A stretch of 20,629 nucleotides of DNA from Streptosporangiaceae bacterium (lineage in GTDB: Bacteria; Actinomycetota; Actinomycetes; Streptosporangiales; Streptosporangiaceae), in NCBI GenBank assembly GCA_030040475.1, contig JASHTQ010000504.1, forward strand, positions 1 to 20,629, read 5' to 3'. This document shows, piece after piece, positions 16,450-20,629 of this stretch. The translations under genes and the position numbers were made by a program. The notes under the pieces are model-generated. The model was not told where the DNA came from. It did no database searches and saw nothing but the letters and a program-made list of their open reading frames with translations. The stretch's first letter is position 1. Every line of letters begins with the position of its first letter.

Positions 16450-16858
16450 CGGTGCTCCCCTCCGCCGTGGCCCGCTCGTCGAGCACCGCCTTCAGGGTCC
16501 GCAATGCGGACTGCGCGGCAGGGAACCCCAGGTAAGGGGCCGTGTGCAGGAGGATCTCCCGTATCTCCGCGGGAGCCAGCCATGCGTTGCGCAGTGCTCC
16601 CCTGATGTGCAGGGCCAGCTCGTCCGTCCGCCCGAGCGCGGTCATCACGGTCAACGTCACGATGCTCCGGGACCTCAAGTCCAATCCGGGGCGAGCCCAC
16701 GTCCCTGCCCAGGTCGCGCGGAGCGTCGCGGCAATGAAGTGACTCATCGGGTCTTCGGCGTCGGTCGTGTCCGCGGCCACCCAGTCGGGTCCCAGGACCT
16801 GGCGCCGAAGTTCGGCACCGCGATCTAGGATTTCATCACGCTCCGTAACCTCAGACAC
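16436..16858 (-). CDS. Carboxymuconolactone decarboxylase family protein (PcaC-like)
   Basis: A 140-residue all-helical protein. The segment RSIVTLTVMTALGRTDELAL (65-84), then HIRGALRNAWLAPAEIREIL and LHTAPYLGFPAAQSA, matches the PcaC group, in which 4-carboxymuconolactone is decarboxylated in the beta-ketoadipate pathway. It has no CxxC, so it is not an AhpD-type peroxidase. True PcaC function is not assured, as many PcaC-like proteins in clusters act on other beta-keto or lactone acids. GTG 16858 is chosen with GGAG about ten bases upstream. It is the first gene of the long minus-strand array, and its promoter and operator lie immediately upstream. The end overlaps the enolase-superfamily gene by 14 bases. 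Confidence 0.88.
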   Translation of the reverse strand: MSEVTERDEILDRGAELRRQVLGPDWVAADTTDAEDPMSHFIAATLRATWAGTWARPGLDLRSRSIVTLTVMTALGRTDELALHIRGALRNAWLAPAEIREILLHTAPYLGFPAAQSALRTLKAVLDERATAEGSTDAHH

Positions 16859-16991
16859 CGGTATACCACTCCAGACACAATCGTCTCTTTCATTCGACTG
16901 ACTGGTCGGTCGAGAAGGTGACGATACTTTTACATGCTCCTTGGAACCGTGTCAATAGGCAGCCCCGGGGAGCCGCCAGGTGGTCAGCGCG
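16859..16991 (-). promoter_or_regulatory. Control region of the catabolic array: promoter plus operator
   Basis: Read on the minus strand, TTGACA (complement of 16950-16955), a 17-bp spacer and TAAAAG (complement of 16927-16932) form a strong housekeeping-type promoter, with transcription expected to start near 16920. Directly downstream, TCGACTGACTGGTCGGTCGA at 16894-16913 is a near-palindrome (CGACnGACnnGTCnGTCG), placed where a bound TetR-type repressor would block initiation or early elongation. About 60 bases of leader precede the CMD start codon. The remaining bases up to the SDR stop at 16992 contain only a CCCCGGGG palindrome (16963-16970). Confidence 0.7.
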
Positions 16992-17750
16992 CTATGCCCG
17001 CCATTGGCTCGGACCCGGACGCGACACGACGACGGTCGGAATCACCGCGCTGGCCGACAGCCTGGTAAGCGTGGCGACCAGCTCGGCGATGTCCGAAGGC
17101 CGGATCATCGCAGCGGGATCGACTTCGGCGCGTATCCAGGCGCTCATGTCCGTATCGACGTAGCCGGGCGCGATTGCCGTCGCGCTGACGCCGCCGGAGG
17201 ACTCCTCGGCGTTGACGGACTGGCACAGCGAGATCAGCGCTGCCTTGGTGGCGCCGTAGGCGGCCAGGCCAGTTTCGGACGCAATGCCGGCGAGCGAGGC
17301 GATCGCCGCTATCCGCGCACCGTGAGCCGGGCGCGCGGCTGCGGCCGTCCGCAATGCGGGCAGGCACTCCTGCACGAGGGCAAAGGGAGCCCTGAGGTTG
17401 ACCGCCAGCTGCCTGTCGAATCGGTGCATCGGGTATCCGCTGATGGACCCGCTGGTGCCGGTGCCGGCGCAGAGCACGAGCATGTCCAGCGCGCCGAACC
17501 GTTCGGCGTGGCCGCGCGCCAGCGACCTGACGTCGGCTTCCGCGGCCATGTCCGCCGGGATGAGATTCAGCTCTACGCCGGCGCTCGCTAGCTTTCCGGC
17601 CAGCTCGGACAGCCGGTCTTCGTCGCGGCCGCTGAGCGTCAGGCTGTACCCGATGAGCGCGAGCCGTTCGGCGATCGCGGTCCCAATTCCCCCTGTTGCC
17701 CCGGTGACGAGCGCGCTCTGCCCGTCGCTGCCCGGCTGGCCTGCGGTCAA
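16992..17750 (-). CDS. Short-chain dehydrogenase/reductase starting on TTG
   Basis: A 252-residue classical SDR. TGATGGIG (16-23) binds the nucleotide, and SGRDEDRL follows beta-2, where the Arg after Gly suggests NADP preference. CAGTG (94-98) stands in for the usual NAG. Ser152, Tyr165 and Lys169 (IASLAG, YGATK) form the catalytic set, and APGYVDTDM is the typical post-active-site loop. The frame is open far upstream, but there it is antisense-like or runs inside the acyl-CoA dehydrogenase gene. A TTG at 17750 gives a TTGA overlap with that gene's stop and lies a normal distance before the Rossmann motif, so coupled initiation on TTG is the best reading. No strong ribosome site is visible. 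It probably acts on a hydroxyacyl intermediate of the same pathway. Confidence 0.85.
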   Translation of the reverse strand: MTAGQPGSDGQSALVTGATGGIGTAIAERLALIGYSLTLSGRDEDRLSELAGKLASAGVELNLIPADMAAEADVRSLARGHAERFGALDMLVLCAGTGTSGSISGYPMHRFDRQLAVNLRAPFALVQECLPALRTAAAARPAHGARIAAIASLAGIASETGLAAYGATKAALISLCQSVNAEESSGGVSATAIAPGYVDTDMSAWIRAEVDPAAMIRPSDIAELVATLTRLSASAVIPTVVVSRPGPSQWRA

Positions 17751-18934
17751 GGAGCGGCCTGCCGGATCCTGGATACCGCCCGGCGTGCAATCGCGGCGCG
17801 ATGCGCTTCTGAGGGCCCGTCGTAGATGCGGAAGGCCCGGATGTCTGTGTAGATGCGGCCGATCACCGATTCCTCTGTTACCCCCGCCCCGCCGGCCAGC
17901 TGCACGGCACGGTCCACGATCCGGGAGGTGGCTTCGCTGATGAAGACCTTGGCCCGCGATGATTCTTCGGTGCTCTTGACTCCCGCCATGACCTGCGCGG
18001 CGACCTGCCACAGCAGCGCGCGGCAGGCGGCCAGTTCGATCTCGTTGTCCGCGATCAGCTGCTGAGCCATCCCGAGGGTCACCAGCGGCGCACCGAACAG
18101 GTCGCGGCCGCTCGCCCGCTGCACCGCGATGTGGTGTGCCCGCCGGGCGGCGCCGAGCCAGCGCATACAATGTGTCAGCCGTGCGGGCACGAGCCTGACC
18201 TGGGCATGAGCGAACCCGCGGCCCGGCTCTCCGAGGACCGCATCGTCACGGACGAACGCCTCGCGCAGCCGCACCCGGCAGTGTCCTCCGACGGTGGTTG
18301 CGTCGATGGTCCGCATCCGCTCCGCCACCTGCCAGCCGGGGTTGTCGGCGTCGAGGAGGAACATGGTGGCGCCTTCGGCTGAGTTGGCCATGACGATCGC
18401 GAACGCGGCGCCGTCCGCGCCGGTGATGAAGTGCTTGTCGCCGTCGAGTACCCAGCCGCCGGGTACCTTCCGCGCCGTCGAGGCAAGGGCGGCCGGGTCT
18501 GATCCGGCGCCGGGAGCCGGCTCGGTCATGGCGAAGCACGACCGCACGTCCCCGCGGACCAGCGGCCGCAGGTAGCGCTCCTTCTGCTCGGCTGTGGCGA
18601 TCACCGAAAGCAGGTGGATGTTGCCCTCGTCGGGCGCCGCGCAGTTCATCGCCAGCGGACCGAGCAGGCTGTAGCCTGCCTCTTCCAGCAGCACGGCGGT
18701 GGCCAGGAAGCTGGCTCCGCCGCCGCCGTATTCCGCCGGGGCTTGCGGTGCGAGAAGCCCCGCCGCACGGGCGGGTGCTTGCAGCCGGATCCGCAGCTCG
18801 TCGGTGACTCCGGCGGCGAGTGCCTCCTGCTCAAGCGGGATCACCGAGTCCGCGATGAAACCGCGTACCGGCTTGCCGATGGCCTCGGCGTCGGCGGGAG
18901 TGATGAAAGACTGGCCCACGGACCCTCCTGGCAT
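17747..18934 (-). CDS. Acyl-CoA dehydrogenase family protein
   Basis: A 395-residue FAD enzyme that introduces an alpha,beta double bond into an acyl-CoA and passes electrons to ETF. Motifs: CFAMTEPAPGAGSDPAAL (133-150, FAD/substrate loop), WVLDGDKHFITGA (161-173), GRDLFGAPLVTLGMAQQLIADNEIE (276-300), GGAGVTEES (348-356) and RIYDGPSEAHR (369-379). The last one has Asp in the place where medium-chain enzymes have the catalytic Glu; this DGPxE form is normal for the ACAD10/11-like branch. ATG 18934 has GGGAGG six bases upstream. An in-frame GTG at 18919 with AGGAGG is a possible alternative. The open frame up to 19120 is rejected because it has no ribosome site and reads through the promoter region. 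The SDR gene is coupled downstream. Confidence 0.9.
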   Translation of the reverse strand: MPGGSVGQSFITPADAEAIGKPVRGFIADSVIPLEQEALAAGVTDELRIRLQAPARAAGLLAPQAPAEYGGGGASFLATAVLLEEAGYSLLGPLAMNCAAPDEGNIHLLSVIATAEQKERYLRPLVRGDVRSCFAMTEPAPGAGSDPAALASTARKVPGGWVLDGDKHFITGADGAAFAIVMANSAEGATMFLLDADNPGWQVAERMRTIDATTVGGHCRVRLREAFVRDDAVLGEPGRGFAHAQVRLVPARLTHCMRWLGAARRAHHIAVQRASGRDLFGAPLVTLGMAQQLIADNEIELAACRALLWQVAAQVMAGVKSTEESSRAKVFISEATSRIVDRAVQLAGGAGVTEESVIGRIYTDIRAFRIYDGPSEAHRAAIARRAVSRIRQAAP

Positions 18935-19103
18935 CGCGCGCCTCCCGACTAGCTGGACGGATAACTGGGGCCAACCAGCCATTGGGGCATTTAAAATACG
19001 AGTTAGAAGGCATAATCTCACACCAGAAACCGGACTAGCTCCGCTTACAGGTACCCGACCAACCAGACGGTTAAGAGCGATACGAGCTGCCGTGGAGAGC
19101 GTC
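18935..19103. promoter_or_regulatory. Divergent control region with two operator-like sites
   Basis: About 170 bases between the acyl-CoA dehydrogenase and acyl-CoA synthetase genes, AT-rich at 18982-19018. Two sites resemble the operator at 16895: CGACTAGCTGGACGGATA (18946-18963), touching the dehydrogenase ribosome site, and CGACCAACCAGACGGTTA (19056-19073), 30 bases before the synthetase start. The octamer GACTAGCT occurs twice (18947-18954 and 19033-19040). No promoter pair was convincing on either strand, although TTTAAAAT and CATAAT elements exist in the AT-rich stretch. Confidence 0.5.
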
Positions 19104-20629
19104 GTGATCAGCCCAGCCAATCATGTGCCGTTGAGTCCGCTCAGCTTCCTTGCCCGCGCCCGGCGGGTGTTCCCTGAGAAGGTCGCGGTGGTCGACGGGG
19201 ACGGGACGCCGGTCAGCTACGGCGAGTTCGGCAGGGATTGCGACGCGCTGGCTGGTGCCTTGCGGGCCGACGACGTGCGGGCGGGCGACCGGGTGGCGGT
19301 GCTCGACTTCAATAGCCGATGGCTGCTCGCCGCCCACTTCGGCGTGCCCGGCAGCGGCGCGGCGCTGGTCGCGCTCAATACCCGCCTGGCAGCCGGCGAG
19401 TACCGCGACATCCTGGCCCACTCGCGCGCCCGTATCCTGCTCGTCTCCGCCGAGCTGCTCACCCGGCTGGCGATAAGCAGCGCGGCCGAACTGCCCGTCC
19501 GGCGGGTCGTGCTGCTCCCCGGGGCTCCGGCCGCGGCGCTGCCCGGGGCGACGGCATTCGAGGAGTGGGTTGCCGGGCGCGACGGTTCAGGCATCGAGCT
19601 GCCCGCCGACGAGGACGACATGATCACCGTGAACTACACCAGCGGGACCACCGGTCGTCCCAAGGGCGTGGTGTACACCCACAGGGGCGCCTACCTGAAC
19701 GCGGTCAGCGCGGCTCTGGAATTCGAGCTGACCGCCGCCAGCTACCTGCTGTGGACGCTGCCCATGTTCCATTGCAACGGCTGGTCGATGACCTGGGGCG
19801 GCACCGTCGTCGGCGCCACTCATGTCTGCCTGCCCTCATTTGACGCCGGCGCGGCGCTCGACCTGGCCGAGCGTTACCCCGTCACGCACCTGTGCGGCGC
19901 GCCTGTGGTGCTCAGCGAGCTCGCCAGGGCTGGGGCGCAGCGCGGCTTCCGCGCCCGGGGCGAGCTTCGCGCCGCGGTGGGCGGCGCTCCCCCGACCAAG
20001 GAGACGATCGCCGCAGTGCAGCAGATGGGCATCAGCGTGACGCATCTGTACGGGCTGACCGAGACGTACGGGCCATCGCTGGTCTGCGAGTACCAGCCAG
20101 GCTGGTCCGACCTGCCTGCGGCCGAACTTGCCAGGCGGCTCAGCAGGCAGGGGGTGCCCACGATCTCCGTGGCCGATGTCCGGGTCGCGGACCCGAAACT
20201 GCAACCAGTGCCGGCAGGCAGTGGCGTCACCGGTGAGATCCTCATCCGTTCGAACACCGTCGCCGCGGGTTACCTCGACGATCCGGGCGCCACCGAGAGG
20301 GCGTTCAGCGGCGGCTGGTTCCACACCGGCGACCTAGGCGTCGTCCACCCTGACGGGTACATCGAGCTCACCGACCGCGGCAAGGACATCATCATCAGCG
20401 GCGGGGAGAACATCGCGTCGGTCGAGGTGGAGAAGGCCCTGGCCGCCCATCCCGACGTCGTCGAGGCAGCCGTGGTGGCCGTGCCCGACCCGCGCTGGGG
20501 AGAACGTCCCGTCGCCTTCGTGACGACCGCGGGCGGCGGCGTCACCGAGCAAGAGCTCACCGACTTCGTGCGCGGCAGGTTGGCCCACTTCAAGGCTCCC
20601 GACCGAGTGTACTTCCAGGCACTGCCCAA
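19104..20629 (+). CDS. AMP-forming acyl-CoA synthetase, 3' end outside window
   Basis: At least 508 residues of an ANL-superfamily acid-CoA ligase that activates a carboxylic acid through an acyl-adenylate. Motifs: YTSGTTGRPKG (178-188, phosphate loop), LPMFHCNGWSMTWGG, typical of the AlkK/plant acyl-activating group, YGLTETYGP (adenine region), GGWFHTGDLG and TDRGKDIIISGGEN (hinge region). The reading frame is still open at the window edge. The C-terminal catalytic Lys motif, expected within a few dozen residues, is not seen. GTG 19104 is chosen because GGAG lies six bases upstream; GTG 19092 in the same frame is a weaker option. The gene diverges from the dehydrogenase-SDR pair. It probably supplies the CoA thioester that the dehydrogenase oxidises. 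Medium-chain, cyclic or aryl acids are possible substrates. Confidence 0.93.
   Translation, partial: MISPANHVPLSPLSFLARARRVFPEKVAVVDGDGTPVSYGEFGRDCDALAGALRADDVRAGDRVAVLDFNSRWLLAAHFGVPGSGAALVALNTRLAAGEYRDILAHSRARILLVSAELLTRLAISSAAELPVRRVVLLPGAPAAALPGATAFEEWVAGRDGSGIELPADEDDMITVNYTSGTTGRPKGVVYTHRGAYLNAVSAALEFELTAASYLLWTLPMFHCNGWSMTWGGTVVGATHVCLPSFDAGAALDLAERYPVTHLCGAPVVLSELARAGAQRGFRARGELRAAVGGAPPTKETIAAVQQMGISVTHLYGLTETYGPSLVCEYQPGWSDLPAAELARRLSRQGVPTISVADVRVADPKLQPVPAGSGVTGEILIRSNTVAAGYLDDPGATERAFSGGWFHTGDLGVVHPDGYIELTDRGKDIIISGGENIASVEVEKALAAHPDVVEAAVVAVPDPRWGERPVAFVTTAGGGVTEQELTDFVRGRLAHFKAPDRVYFQALP

Noticed and set aside
16992..18170. 392-residue version of the SDR with a long N-terminal extension
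   Set aside because: The extra 140 residues are Arg-rich out-of-frame reading of the acyl-CoA dehydrogenase gene. The TTG at 17750 in the TTGA overlap fits the fold.
18935..19120. 62-residue N-terminal extension of the acyl-CoA dehydrogenase
   Set aside because: It has no ribosome site, reads through the AT-rich control region with two operator-like sites, and has no family homology; GGGAGG precedes ATG 18934.

Overview
The window is very GC-rich, with strong G/C preference at third codon positions, frequent GTG starts (one probable TTG start) and Streptomyces-like families: a secreted GH12 cellulase with a CBM2, a SpoU methylase, and a P450/3Fe-4S ferredoxin pair. This points to a soil-type actinobacterium. 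The genus cannot be read from the sequence. No tRNA, rRNA, CRISPR array, transposase or phage gene was seen.

Left part (1-7500): a collection of separate genes. A membrane-anchored, Asp-box propeller-like protein (minus strand) diverges from a GH12 endoglucanase carrying a Pro/Ser linker and a CBM2. Convergent to the cellulase, across a long inverted repeat, is a short UvrA paralogue of the DrrC/UvrA2 kind that lacks the UvrB-binding insertion. Beside it lies the C-terminal stump of a TPR gene. A SpoU rRNA methyltransferase diverges from a diacylglycerol-kinase-family lipid kinase, whose 3' end overlaps the ferredoxin gene tail to tail.

Right part (7441-20629): a catabolic gene cluster. Ten minus-strand genes run in one direction from a well-formed promoter near 16927-16955: CMD/PcaC-like protein, MLE-type enolase-superfamily enzyme, cytochrome P450, ribose-type ABC importer (binding lipoprotein, double ATPase, permease), SDR, DapA-type lyase, TetR regulator and 3Fe-4S ferredoxin. 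Several junctions are 4-base stop/start overlaps, so the array is tightly coupled. Upstream are a second minus-strand pair (acyl-CoA dehydrogenase, then an SDR starting on TTG in a TTGA overlap) and a divergent AMP-forming acyl-CoA synthetase cut by the window edge.

The parts suggest one pathway. The ABC system imports a small molecule, the P450 with its ferredoxin hydroxylates it, SDRs oxidise alcohols, the ligase makes a CoA thioester and the ACAD desaturates it. The DapA-type enzyme and the MLE/CMD pair would carry out C-C cleavage and ring or lactone steps. The substrate is unknown; a terpenoid, alicyclic or aromatic acid is inference. Three related 18-base operator-like sites (16895, 18946, 19056) sit in the two control regions and suggest co-regulation by one TetR-type repressor. 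A different dyad, resembling the KstR2 box core, precedes the local TetR gene.
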